Positions 34,428 through 43,181 of a DNA stretch of 64,000 nucleotides are shown in pieces. This DNA is from Calditrichota bacterium (GTDB lineage: Bacteria; Zhuqueibacterota; Zhuqueibacteria; Zhuqueibacterales; Geothermadaptataceae): positions 372,001 through 436,000 of the forward strand of contig QQUE01000007.1 of assembly GCA_008501765.1 (NCBI GenBank), given 5' to 3'. Numbering within the stretch: the first letter of the stretch is position 1; every line of letters begins with the position of its first letter. The notes below the pieces were generated by a model. It ran no database searches. It had not been told where the DNA came from and was given only the letters and a program-made list of their open reading frames with translations. Both the position numbers and the translations under genes were made by a program.

Positions 34428-35282
34428 CTACTCAAATATTCGGTTCAATTTGGAGGGGATGGATTGCCGGAAACGATTTAATACGACACCGATATTTAGG
34501 GCGCCATTTTGTTGCAGGGTTAACTTTGTTTTAAGAATGTCGCTGACATTTGTAGACCCGGATTTAACTGTAAGAATGACACTATCAATGTAGGGCAAAA
34601 ATGTTATGATATCGGGATGAACTGATACCGGTGGACAGTCAAAAACTATTGTTTGAAACTTTTTGCGGAGCTCGGGAAAAATTTCCTTAAATCGAGCTTG
34701 ATTAAAAAGTTCTACTCCAAATTCCGATTCCCGGCCAGCAGTCAGCAATGCCAACCGATCCGGCACTACCCATTTAATCGCTTTACCCAGCGTAAGGCTA
34801 TCTTCGACATAATCGACGAGTCCGAAATCCCGGGGAACATTCATAAATTCGTGCAAGTCCGGTGAGCGGAGGTTTGCATCGACAAGCAATGTTTTTCCCC
34901 GGTTTGGCAGGACCTGCTCTTTTTTCCCACCGTTCTTGTATCGCTCAGAATACGCCGAATTGCTTTCTTCAAATTCTGCACTGCTCAAGGCATAGGCCAA
35001 CGTTAACGCATGTGCCAAGGTGCTGGAACCCTCTGCGGCAACACTGCTGCAAAAAGCAAAAATTTGAGCGTTCTCACGCGCTGGTACATAGGCTAATTTC
35101 TTTTTCAATTGTTGCACATCGTGCACAAATTGCGCTGGTAAAGATCGCAGGATTGCACCCAAATCATGTACAGAAATTGACTTTACCGCAGGCTCAAGGT
35201 CTAAAGCCTGCCGGCGTAACTCTTTTGTTAGCCGCCAGTCAAAATCCGACTTTTTAAGAGTTTTCGAGTCCATTGCCATCAT
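34428..35282 (-). CDS. BY-kinase (CpsD)-like protein with Walker A Lys replaced by Ser
   Basis: 284 residues, homologous to the kinase half of Wzc/CpsD. The P-loop reads SSVAAEGSST, so the invariant Lys of EGKST is Ser86. Walker A' is LLVDANLRSPDLHE and Walker B is IVFDCPPVSVHPD. There is no Tyr-rich C-terminal tail. ATG preceded by AAGGGA. It starts 33 bp after the GNVR chain-length gene, as expected for a split Wzc pair. The loss of the lysine suggests it does not act as a normal autokinase and may serve as a structural activator of the polysaccharide copolymerase. Confidence 0.8.
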   Translation of the reverse strand: MMAMDSKTLKKSDFDWRLTKELRRQALDLEPAVKSISVHDLGAILRSLPAQFVHDVQQLKKKLAYVPARENAQIFAFCSSVAAEGSSTLAHALTLAYALSSAEFEESNSAYSERYKNGGKKEQVLPNRGKTLLVDANLRSPDLHEFMNVPRDFGLVDYVEDSLTLGKAIKWVVPDRLALLTAGRESEFGVELFNQARFKEIFPELRKKFQTIVFDCPPVSVHPDIITFLPYIDSVILTVKSGSTNVSDILKTKLTLQQNGALNIGVVLNRFRQSIPSKLNRIFE

Positions 35283-35315
35283 TTCCCTTTATATTAATTA
35301 TACTTACAAAGAAAA

Positions 35316-36791
35316 TCATTTTGATTTTACGTTGCAATCCACAACAGTTGCCAGAACAGGCAATCCAATATAGCGTTCAATTTTTTCAGGCGTATCAATC
35401 GAATTGTCAAAATATTCTTTCAATAGCACGGTTCCAAGAGAAACAAAAATGGCCAGGAAAAATCCCAGAAACAGATTGAGCTTTTTGTTTGGTTTTACCG
35501 GAGAAACGGGTGTGATTGCCTCGCTCACAACCCGGACGGCGATACCATGCAGTCCCTTGGCCAATGAAAGCCCGGCCTCATCTCTCTGATTTAACAAAAG
35601 CGAATAAATATCACTTTTATTTTCGATTTGGCGACTAAGCTCAGTAAATGTCACTTCTTTTTCTGAAAACATCTTCAGCTCATTTTTTATCTCAGCAATG
35701 GATGATCTGAGCTCGGACTCTTCTGCCATCAGCGAGGCTACGCGGCCATTTTCCTCTTCCAATATTTGATTGACTTCATCATACATTTTTTCTTTTGTCG
35801 TATTAATTTGAATCGTCAAATTTTTAACACCCTTATATTCGGGCGTGTACTTGAGTAGCAAGCTATCGCGTTGCATTTCCAGATGCAACAATTCGATGCG
35901 AATACGGGCCCAATACATATAGCGATTCGGTGTTTCTGTGTTTTCCAAAACCGGTATATTCGTCAATCTGCCATCACCAAGACTCTTGCGAAGTATTTCA
36001 AGTCTGGCTTGTTTTCCGATGCGTTCTGTACGTGTGTGGGTCAATGATTTTTCATACTCGCTTAATTTACGGAGAATAATCTCGACCTGTTCATCAGGAG
36101 AAACTACGCCAAATTGCTTCTTAAAAGCGGCCAATTCCAATTTTTTATCCAGGAGGCCTTTTTCAGCGGATTTAATCTGATTCTGAAAAAATAGATATGA
36201 ATTGGATTCGGAATACACTTTATTGCGATAATTCTGGTAATTTTTTACAACTTCATTCAAAATTTGTGAGGCGAGTTCCGGATCTGAATTTTCAATTTGC
36301 AGGTTTATTACATTGCTTTTCCTGGGATTTTCTACAAGAAGACCTTTGCGTAAGTCTTCGATGGCCTGTAAATGGAGTTGTTCTTTTTCAGTAGGCGAAA
36401 CATCATCAGCCTCGGCAAGTTTTAATCCCGTAACGACACGCTCCAAAACGGGTGTGCTTTGCAAGATATTGATTTCGGCGATCAACCAATCTTTGAGATC
36501 CCGGACTTGCTGAGATTCGATTCCGAGAAGGACTGCTTTTTCAGTTTCTACATGGCGCTCCACAATAATTGTCGATTGAGCGCGGTAGGTAGGCGGAATC
36601 AAATAAGTAGCTAAAACAATTAGCGCAAAAATGCCAAGAAACAGGGCGAACATCATTTTTTTGTACTTAAATATAACTTGCAGCGAACGCCGCATTAGAA
36701 GTACTTGCCGCTTGGGATGCTCTTCTCGAGAAATATGAGGAAATATAATATTGTGGTCCGGGTTATGCGGTAAATCAGGTGATCTATTCAT
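35316..36791 (-). CDS. Polysaccharide chain-length/copolymerase protein (Wzz/GNVR)
   Basis: 491 residues: a cytoplasmic N-terminus, TM at about 45-66, a long periplasmic region with extensive coiled coil (about 180-420), and a C-terminal TM (about 450-470) preceded by the Pro-rich PVSPVKPNKKLN. This is the GumC/Wzc-N architecture controlling chain length and bridging to the outer-membrane exporter. No kinase domain is attached; the neighbouring separate gene supplies a degenerate one. Confidence 0.87.
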   Translation of the reverse strand: MNRSPDLPHNPDHNIIFPHISREEHPKRQVLLMRRSLQVIFKYKKMMFALFLGIFALIVLATYLIPPTYRAQSTIIVERHVETEKAVLLGIESQQVRDLKDWLIAEINILQSTPVLERVVTGLKLAEADDVSPTEKEQLHLQAIEDLRKGLLVENPRKSNVINLQIENSDPELASQILNEVVKNYQNYRNKVYSESNSYLFFQNQIKSAEKGLLDKKLELAAFKKQFGVVSPDEQVEIILRKLSEYEKSLTHTRTERIGKQARLEILRKSLGDGRLTNIPVLENTETPNRYMYWARIRIELLHLEMQRDSLLLKYTPEYKGVKNLTIQINTTKEKMYDEVNQILEEENGRVASLMAEESELRSSIAEIKNELKMFSEKEVTFTELSRQIENKSDIYSLLLNQRDEAGLSLAKGLHGIAVRVVSEAITPVSPVKPNKKLNLFLGFFLAIFVSLGTVLLKEYFDNSIDTPEKIERYIGLPVLATVVDCNVKSK

Positions 36792-36854
36792 TTTATAGCC
36801 AACTCAGGTTATTGGATAAAATTTATTAATTGAGAAAAAATGCCTATTTCCCAG

Positions 36855-37574
36855 CTACAGACGGCTCCAGAAAATAGCCCTTAAATACGAATCGATCGGC
36901 GGCAAAACTGTGCTGTAAACGTTTGTCATGAAACCTGCGAAATCCGAAATACGTGTGTTGGGCACATAAACGATATCATTTGGTTTCAGCCCAAGGGAAT
37001 GAGTCGGATCGATTTTATTTTTACGGAGATTTTTAAGATTGATATTTTTGACTTCAGGGAATGGAGAATCCGCATTGCGAATCAACAACACATGACTAAG
37101 TTTTGCATCCTTTTTCGATCCCCCCGCCGTAGCAATGGCCTGAAAGGCAGTCATACTCTTTGCAATATCATATCGACCCGGAGCTTCAACTTCTCCCAGA
37201 ACATAGAAATGGTTGTTACCAAATTCAGTGACAATTACTGTAATTTCAGGGTCTTTTAGAAATTTTGAAAATTCAGATGTGATTACAGAATCAACATAAG
37301 TGGGCGTTTTCCCATCAACAAAAACGTCACCAATTTTTTCGATTGAAATGCGGCCATCCGGTCGCACCGGCACTGTGATATTGTATTGGCGATTGTTAAA
37401 AAAACGAACTTCCACGATATCACCATAGCCAAGACGATACAGAGGCAGTTTCATTTCCTCAACAGACGGATTGATTTTTGCGAGTTCAGTTTTCTGTATT
37501 TTCTTCGTACAAGATATTGAAAATATGAGAGATAAACCCAAAAATGGAGATATAAATTTTATTATTTTCATCAA
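36855..37574 (-). CDS. Polysaccharide export lipoprotein (Wza-like)
   Basis: 239 residues with a lipoprotein signal ending FSISC. The Poly_export domain follows (YRLGYGDIVEVRFFNN, VRPDGRISIEKIGDVFVDG), then an SLBB domain (FYVLGEVEAPGRYDIAKSMTAFQAIATAGG). It forms the outer-membrane export channel of a group 1-type system. It lies 63 bp upstream of the GNVR gene in the same operon. Confidence 0.9.
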   Translation of the reverse strand: MMKIIKFISPFLGLSLIFSISCTKKIQKTELAKINPSVEEMKLPLYRLGYGDIVEVRFFNNRQYNITVPVRPDGRISIEKIGDVFVDGKTPTYVDSVITSEFSKFLKDPEITVIVTEFGNNHFYVLGEVEAPGRYDIAKSMTAFQAIATAGGSKKDAKLSHVLLIRNADSPFPEVKNINLKNLRKNKIDPTHSLGLKPNDIVYVPNTRISDFAGFMTNVYSTVLPPIDSYLRAIFWSRL

Positions 37575-37694
37575 GAAACGACATCCCTGTTTTTCATTTC
37601 CTAAAAAAATTATTTTTATTAATTAACAATACAATCGAAATTGATATTTTGCGAAAAAATGAGGAATATAAAACACAACCTTAAGCTAAAATAA

Positions 37695-38432
37695 TCAGAA
37701 ATTTCGCAAAAATAGTGCAAACTTTAACGTTTTCAGTAAAATTGTAAAATCTGTTCGAATTGACTGATTTTGTATATATTCAAGGTCGAGATGCACATCT
37801 TCGTGAATATGTTTTTTCCTCGAACCCTGTAACTGCCAAATTCCGGTTATCCCCGGTTTAACCTCCAGACGCAAGCTTTGATAAGCGTCATATTTTTGCA
37901 CGATAAACTCCAGTTCAGGACGAGGTCCCACTAAGGACATATCCCCTTTCAATACATTGATGAGTTGAGGCAATTCATCAAGACTCGATCGTCTTAAAAA
38001 TCTTCCAACACGTGTAATTCGTTCGTCGGTAACCGAAAGCGGCTTGACATCATAGAGATTTGATGAATCGACCATGCTGCGAAATTTATACATTACAAAA
38101 GGCTGCCCCTGCAAATTGACTTTTCGTCGCTCATCAGATTTGTTATTTCTCTTATATTTACGCCGATTTCTTCCGATTCGTTTTTGTTTGATAAGTATAG
38201 GGCCGGGGGAGTCGATTTTAATAAAGATTGAAATGATTAAAATAACCGGCAATTGCAGAGCAATAAAGAAAAGTGAAATACTAATATCAATAACGCGCTT
38301 GAATAAACGAAAATGAAGTTTGTGGTTTATTCTGGTTGCAGCAATTTTAACAAGTTGTGTATTCGTAAGACTGTCATTTTTAGATGATTTGAGCGTTAGG
38401 TTGTCAGACATTTTTTCCCCGATAAATTCCAT
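37695..38432 (-). CDS. Undecaprenyl-phosphate sugar phosphotransferase (monotopic PGT)
   Basis: 245 residues. RVIDISISLFFIALQLPVI is the re-entrant membrane helix; the soluble core has YKFRSMV, SLDELPQLINVLKGDMSLVGPRP (Asp-Glu catalytic dyad) and KPGITGIWQL. It starts repeat-unit synthesis by moving sugar-1-P to undecaprenyl phosphate. An insert (RNRRKYKRNNKSDERRK) makes the loop unusually basic. Two possible ATGs (38432 and 38411) each have a good GGGA ribosome site; I list the longer. Confidence 0.92.
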   Translation of the reverse strand: MEFIGEKMSDNLTLKSSKNDSLTNTQLVKIAATRINHKLHFRLFKRVIDISISLFFIALQLPVILIISIFIKIDSPGPILIKQKRIGRNRRKYKRNNKSDERRKVNLQGQPFVMYKFRSMVDSSNLYDVKPLSVTDERITRVGRFLRRSSLDELPQLINVLKGDMSLVGPRPELEFIVQKYDAYQSLRLEVKPGITGIWQLQGSRKKHIHEDVHLDLEYIQNQSIRTDFTILLKTLKFALFLRNF

Positions 38433-38495
38433 ATTTTTTCCCTACTAGAAAGTATGTATAGGTACACAATTATTTTTCAAACAGTGTGGACTTTT

Positions 38496-38524
38496 CGAAG
38501 ATTTGACCCGAGTATAAATCTTCG
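38496..38524 (-). other. Stable hairpin in the leader of the PGT gene
   Basis: CGAAGATTT and AAATCTTCG form a perfect 9-bp stem with an 11-nt loop, about 65 nt upstream of the phosphoglycosyltransferase start. It is not followed by a U-tract on the minus strand, so it is not an intrinsic terminator for the upstream gene. A second short stem (GATAC/GTATC, 38535-38553) adjoins it. Regulatory meaning unknown. Confidence 0.4.
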
Positions 38525-38601
38525 CAAGGCACCTGATACAGCCTCACCGTATCCATTCCCTGGCAAGGCTAAAGTCTAAGGGTATTGAATAATTCCTTTT
38601 C

Positions 38602-39876
38602 TTATGTAACACTAACCTCAACTAGTTTGTTTTGCTGAATTAATTGTTTTGCTATTTTGATTCCGGAACCAAAAATTTCATCAATATCCTGATGCAAAAA
38701 TTGAGCATTACGGCCAATTAAATGTAAATTAGGGTGGTCGGCGCAGAAATCAGCAATCTCATCCATTTGATTTTCATACTCTAAATCATATATTGGATAA
38801 GCCTCAGGTATTTTAACAACTTTGGTGTCAATTATGAGTTCTGGATCGATAAGCCCAATGTTCTGCAATTCATTAATAACAGCCTCGACGGAATACCCTT
38901 CTGTATTTGTTATTTCACAACAAATGACTGTTTTATCCTCAGGCAATGAATTCACCGCAAAGTTTTTAAATTCAGCAACCCGGTTAATTTTATGTTCACC
39001 ATCTGCGATATAATACCAGTGATTTTTTGTAATGCACGGTTTATTTATAAGCAGATAAGTTAAAATAGCCGGACGAAAGCTTAAGTTCAAAGTCTTCCCC
39101 AACATCTGCAGCAGAAGTGTGATTGGGAGTGAAGAAACTAACACGTCGAAATATTCTGTTGTCACCTCTTCCCCATTTTGAATTGTACAATAATATCTCG
39201 CTGAATCCGATGATTTTTCGAGGCCAACGAGGCGAGTTTCCAGCTTTACCTCGTCTTTCAAATGTGTAAACAGTGCGTCGGTGATCGCGCCATAGCCACT
39301 TTGGTCTGGATAGTAAAATTCTTTGAAATAAAGACGGGATTTCCGGCGAATGATGTCTTTTAAGCCACCAACTCGAATTTTTCTTCGTCCCCAAACTGGC
39401 GAAATTTGGTTTGCTGGCACTCCGAATAATTTCTCAGAATAGGGTTTAAAAAAGAACTCGTTCAATCCCTTACCAAATTTATTCAGCACGAGACTCTCAA
39501 AATCTGTTTCCGGATGTTTATCCCGAAATAAATAATGCCACACGATTCTCATGCTTTCACGCGGGAAAAACTTCATGACAACTTCGATGGCGTTCACTGG
39601 ATCCTGGATCCATTTGCCGCGGATATAAATTTCACTTTGGCGACGCAATCGGTGCATTGGGGTCAAAGAAAGCAGTTGCTCACGAACTTCGTCATCATCG
39701 GTAAATAAACGGTGCGGGGCAAGATCACAATCAAATCCATGCCATTTGAAACTCCTTGCGAGTCCGCCTACTTTATCTGAAGCTTCAAAAATAGTAAAAT
39801 TATTGTACCCGGCCTTTTTTAAACAATACCCTACACCTAACCCAGCAATCCCAGCACCCAAGATGCCAATCTTCAT
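38602..39876 (-). CDS. FAD-dependent amine-oxidase/protoporphyrinogen-oxidase-like protein
   Basis: About 424 residues. The N-terminal FAD-binding GAGIAGLGVGYCLKKAGY and FEASDKVGGLARSF are clear; the C-terminal HLIGRNAQF supplies the second FAD contact. It is closest in layout to UDP-galactopyranose-mutase/protoporphyrinogen-oxidase-like enzymes that often sit in surface-polysaccharide loci. The ATG at 39876 has GGAGG at 4 nt; an ATG one codon earlier is too close. It is the first gene of the exopolysaccharide cluster. Confidence 0.8.
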   Translation of the reverse strand: MKIGILGAGIAGLGVGYCLKKAGYNNFTIFEASDKVGGLARSFKWHGFDCDLAPHRLFTDDDEVREQLLSLTPMHRLRRQSEIYIRGKWIQDPVNAIEVVMKFFPRESMRIVWHYLFRDKHPETDFESLVLNKFGKGLNEFFFKPYSEKLFGVPANQISPVWGRRKIRVGGLKDIIRRKSRLYFKEFYYPDQSGYGAITDALFTHLKDEVKLETRLVGLEKSSDSARYYCTIQNGEEVTTEYFDVLVSSLPITLLLQMLGKTLNLSFRPAILTYLLINKPCITKNHWYYIADGEHKINRVAEFKNFAVNSLPEDKTVICCEITNTEGYSVEAVINELQNIGLIDPELIIDTKVVKIPEAYPIYDLEYENQMDEIADFCADHPNLHLIGRNAQFLHQDIDEIFGSGIKIAKQLIQQNKLVEVSVT

Positions 39877-39894
39877 CATTCCTCCCAAAATCAC

Positions 39895-40328
39895 CCAAAT
39901 TTTGTGAAATCAATGCGCGTTTTAAGTATATCATTTATTATATGTTGAAATAAAATATAATAGAATTCGATCTTTGGAGTTGGGAAAGGATGGCGATTCA
40001 AATTTAACTTGGATAATTTATTTTTTTTTTTGAATCATCAACTTGCAGGCCACATTTTTTCCCGTGCCGATCTACGGAAATACAATCGATAACCATTCAG
40101 TAAAAGCATATTTATATACAATCAATTCAGAGTTTTACGGAAAGGAAAATTAATAATAATGAAAAGGAAAATAATGTTTTTTAAAATCTGCATTAGGTGG
40201 GTAGGATAAATTGTACTAATTCGAGATAAAAATGGAAGTAACAGACAAATCTATTTTTAACTTAAAATAATTCGTTTTGCCAAGATTTGACAAGGGGAAA
40301 TTTGGGGAAGGAAGTTTTTCCGTATCAA
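39895..40328. other. 434-bp intergenic region without a supported gene
   Basis: AT-rich, with a 12-nt T-run near 40020. On the minus strand several TATAAT-like words near 39935-39965 could serve the polysaccharide operon promoter, but no convincing -35 element accompanies them. I see no repeat, RNA gene or plausible reading frame. Confidence 0.4.
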
Positions 40329-40844
40329 TTAATCGAAGAATTCGATTAAAATCTGATCTTTTTCAACGGATTTATTTTTTTCTACAAATATATTTTTAAT
40401 TCGGGCTTTTCGGGGAGACTTGATAACATTTTCCATTTTCATCGCTTCCAAGATCAGCAAACTATCACCCTGTTCGACTTCGTCATCAGTCTTAAATAAT
40501 ACATCAACTATCAGACCTGGCATCGGTGACAAAAGCTGCTTCGATTGTGTATCACTTGGAACGCCTGAAGATTTTTGCTGGCGTTCATAAATCCGATGAT
40601 CCATCACGGTGGATGATGCAACTTTATTCTCCAGTGTTACATTATATATTTCCCCTGATTTATTGATAAAAAACTCGGCAATATCCTCATCAATTTTTAA
40701 TACACAATGCGCTGAATCTTGTTTCAATACCTCGACAGAATAACGTTGTCCATCAATTATGGTATTGTAATGATTCGCCGTATTTTCGACCCGTAAATCA
40801 AATTTTTTGTTATCTACAGAGGTTACAAAGCGTTCAGCAGCCAC
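40329..40844 (-). CDS. Biotin carboxyl carrier protein of an acyl-CoA carboxylase
   Basis: 171 residues. The C-terminal biotinyl domain has the EAMKMEN motif (biotin on the second Lys position of MKM) inside LLILEAMKMENVI. The N-terminal part (IDGQRYSVEVLK) resembles the BT domain of propionyl-CoA/acetyl-CoA carboxylase alpha subunits. GTG start with GGAG upstream. No carboxylase or transcarboxylase subunits are adjacent, so its enzyme partner is elsewhere. An extremely acidic protein is encoded 50 bp upstream on the same strand. Confidence 0.9.
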   Translation of the reverse strand: MAAERFVTSVDNKKFDLRVENTANHYNTIIDGQRYSVEVLKQDSAHCVLKIDEDIAEFFINKSGEIYNVTLENKVASSTVMDHRIYERQQKSSGVPSDTQSKQLLSPMPGLIVDVLFKTDDEVEQGDSLLILEAMKMENVIKSPRKARIKNIFVEKNKSVEKDQILIEFFD

Positions 40845-40894
40845 AAATCTCCAATCATCTTATTCTTAAATAGTGGGTACAACGATTTTAAATA

Positions 40895-41317
40895 TCACTC
40901 CCAGTCATCCTGATTCCAGTCATCACTGTCTTCAAATGGATTCTCATCTTCGCTTTCACCCCATTCATCGTCATCATCATCATCCCAATCGTCATCATCG
41001 TCATCATCGTCATCCCATTCGTCGTCCCAATCATCTTCGTCAAGATCGTCATCGAGATCATCATCTTCTTCATCATCTAAATCTGCATCAGAATCTGCAT
41101 CTTTTTCTAAATCATCGTTGAAATCCGGCTCGGCATCTTCCCAGGAATCTTCATCAAATTCATCCGAGTCGCTACAAAGAAATCCGAAAAACAGGCTATC
41201 GAGCAGGTCATCACTATCTTTGACTACATTCGTCCCTGCGATGGTTACTAAATGATTCGGATTGCCAATAAATCGCGTATCTGTATTTATAATGTCAAAA
41301 TTAAATTTCAAACTCAT
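40895..41317 (-). CDS. Extremely acidic Asp/Trp-rich low-complexity protein
   Basis: 140 residues from an ATG with GGGAG at 5 nt spacing. Residues about 1-50 are ordinary (FNFDIINTDTRFIGNPNHLV). From about 58 onwards the chain is almost entirely Asp and Glu punctuated by Trp at short intervals (DDWDDEWDD-type units), encoded by GAT/GAC tandem repeats prone to slippage. No family recognised. Such acidic tails can bind cations or basic partners. Its neighbour downstream is the biotin carrier gene. Confidence 0.55.
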   Translation of the reverse strand: MSLKFNFDIINTDTRFIGNPNHLVTIAGTNVVKDSDDLLDSLFFGFLCSDSDEFDEDSWEDAEPDFNDDLEKDADSDADLDDEEDDDLDDDLDEDDWDDEWDDDDDDDDDWDDDDDDEWGESEDENPFEDSDDWNQDDWE

Positions 41318-41431
41318 AAGATCTCCCATAAAAACGAAGGGTGATTAAACCAAAATGTAAAACTCTCAATTAAAAATCTGGAAAAATCAAATGTTTAATT
41401 ATTGATAACGGTATAATAGAACCTGATTATT

Positions 41432-41677
41432 TTACACCAAACAAGACTCCAATACTGAATTAGAACCCAGGATTAGTTCCCGTTCTTTTTTATCGAATTG
41501 GAGCAAAAAATAATCAGAACAAAAACATTTTATTAATATAAAAACTGCTTGTAAAACAGCGTCTGTCACTGTCAGCAATTTTAAAATTTGCTGAAGAAAA
41601 TAAAAGATACACTTTTGAAAATCAAGTTTTTTTTCTCTTGAATTTAAAATTATGATAAAAGCAGAATATTTAACCAC
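41432..41677 (-). CDS. Doubtful short ORF, possible GAF-like remnant
   Basis: 81 codons from a GTG with no clear ribosome site. LKLLTVTDAVLQAVFILIKC followed by YFLLQFDKKERELI resembles the beginning of a GAF domain, which would then be broken off after about 80 residues. It may be a gene remnant or chance in AT-rich DNA. The rest of the 41.33-41.77 kb gap shows nothing supported. Confidence 0.22.
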   Translation of the reverse strand: MVKYSAFIIILNSREKKLDFQKCIFYFLQQILKLLTVTDAVLQAVFILIKCFCSDYFLLQFDKKERELILGSNSVLESCLV

Positions 41678-41772
41678 TTACAATTTAGGAGCAGGCTATT
41701 ATAAAATTCAAAATCATGTTAACATCAATTACTCTAACAGAGTATTAAATACAAAAAGAGGAATTGCAGAAA

Positions 41773-42369
41773 CTATTTATTTTTATATAAATTATATTCT
41801 TCAATAATATTTTGTATAACGGCTGGTACAAGTCCCGAAATATCATCTCCCTTGCACACCCTGTCCCTGATTTCCGTTGAGGAGATTTTTATTATCGGTG
41901 AGTTGATCGAGATGAAATCATCCTGCTTCAAAAAGGCTGTGCCCAATAAATTTTGATTTACTCGCGGATACACAGCAAGAACTGTGTATTGCGAAATTTT
42001 GTCCGCCTCGTACCACGTAGCAAAATTGATCAAACTATCTTCACCCATCAGGAAGTAAAATTGTGAATTTTTTCCCAATTTACTGCGCTTGAAATAGCGA
42101 AGCATTTCAATGGTATAGCAAGGCGTACTCTTGTTTAAATCATAACCGGAAAACGAATACGCCGGAAAAGGCGCGATTGCTTCCTCCACCATTTTCCGGC
42201 GGATATTTTTATCTGTGAGAATCTGCTTTGTTTTATGGGGTGGGATGCCGCTTGGAAGAAATATAATCTGGTCGAGTTTTAGCTGCTTTTGGGCATTTTC
42301 AGCAATGGTTAAATGCCCAAAATGGATTGGATCAAAAGTCCCCCCAAAGAATCCTATTCTTCGCTTCAT
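41773..42369 (-). CDS. nadD: Nicotinate-nucleotide adenylyltransferase
   Basis: 198 residues, full length. GFFGGTFDPIHFGHL carries the nucleotidyltransferase T/HxGH motif; FLPSGIPPHK and ISSTEIRDRV complete the active site. It makes deamido-NAD from nicotinate mononucleotide and ATP in NAD synthesis. It follows bamD by 14 bp. Confidence 0.95.
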   Translation of the reverse strand: MKRRIGFFGGTFDPIHFGHLTIAENAQKQLKLDQIIFLPSGIPPHKTKQILTDKNIRRKMVEEAIAPFPAYSFSGYDLNKSTPCYTIEMLRYFKRSKLGKNSQFYFLMGEDSLINFATWYEADKISQYTVLAVYPRVNQNLLGTAFLKQDDFISINSPIIKISSTEIRDRVCKGDDISGLVPAVIQNIIEEYNLYKNK

Positions 42370-42383
42370 TTAAATTAACACAA

Positions 42384-43157
42384 TTAATTCTTGGGCTTTT
42401 CCAAATCGATAGCAATTTTTCCTGCCAGCTCTTTTGCTTTTACCTTTAGATCTGTTTTAGGATATTTTTTTAATAAAATATTAATCGAATCCCGGGCTTT
42501 ATTCGGTTCGGCAACTTCATAATGGCAGTAGGCTTTCCAGTAAAGACTTGGTTCTGCATATTTGGTGTCATAGAATTTTTTCAAAATTTCATCAAAAGAA
42601 ATAATAGCGGCATTGTAATGCCGGCCCTTTTTATACAATATTCCCGTGGCATATTCTTTCTGTGCCAGCTTTGTCCGGCACGCCTGCAATTTATCTGTGA
42701 CATCCTTTACATGCTCACTGTTTGGAAATTCATCAATAAACTGCTGGAAATAATCAAGCGCTTGATAAGTATATTTTTGATCAAGCTGGGCTTTTGGTGA
42801 CAGCTTAAAATAGGAATAGCCTATTTTATAAGATGAGTCATCGAGATATTCGCTATTTGGATACCGGTTAATCAATCTTTCATATTCCGCTGCCGCCGTG
42901 ATATATTCTTTTGACGCGAAAAAAGTCTCTGCATAATAAAATTGTGCTTCGTCGATTATCCGGCTCCCAGGATTATTCAAAATTAATATCTGAAACTGGT
43001 TTTTTGCTTCAAAATATTTGCCATCATCGAATAGCTTTTTTGCATGTTCGAGTCTTTCCTTGACGGTCATATTTTTTAATTTCTTACTGCCACTACACGA
43101 ACTTAACGAAAATGCACTTAAAAATATAAGAATAATAAGAATAAATCTGAATTTCAT
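42384..43157 (-). CDS. bamD: Outer-membrane assembly lipoprotein BamD
   Basis: 257 residues with a lipoprotein signal (SLSSC) and TPR repeats: LFDDGKYFEAKNQFQILI, YITAAAEYERLINRYPNSEY, ALDYFQQFIDEFPNSEHV, NAAIISFDEILKKF. BamD is the essential partner of BamA in inserting beta-barrel proteins. The gene sits among other envelope genes (barrel protein, Lnt), which fits. Confidence 0.92.
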   Translation of the reverse strand: MKFRFILIILIFLSAFSLSSCSGSKKLKNMTVKERLEHAKKLFDDGKYFEAKNQFQILILNNPGSRIIDEAQFYYAETFFASKEYITAAAEYERLINRYPNSEYLDDSSYKIGYSYFKLSPKAQLDQKYTYQALDYFQQFIDEFPNSEHVKDVTDKLQACRTKLAQKEYATGILYKKGRHYNAAIISFDEILKKFYDTKYAEPSLYWKAYCHYEVAEPNKARDSINILLKKYPKTDLKVKAKELAGKIAIDLEKPKN

Positions 43158-43181
43158 GAATGACTCTGTCCTTTTAATAAA

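Noticed and set aside
38461-38601. c-di-GMP (GEMM-I) riboswitch before the PGT gene
   Set aside because: The conserved GCAAAGCC and tetraloop/receptor pattern could not be matched, although stems exist.
40873-41121. Histidine-rich and methionine-rich frames over the GAT/GAC repeat (also 40888-41076)
   Set aside because: They are other-frame readings of the trinucleotide repeat that encodes the acidic protein, without a ribosome site.
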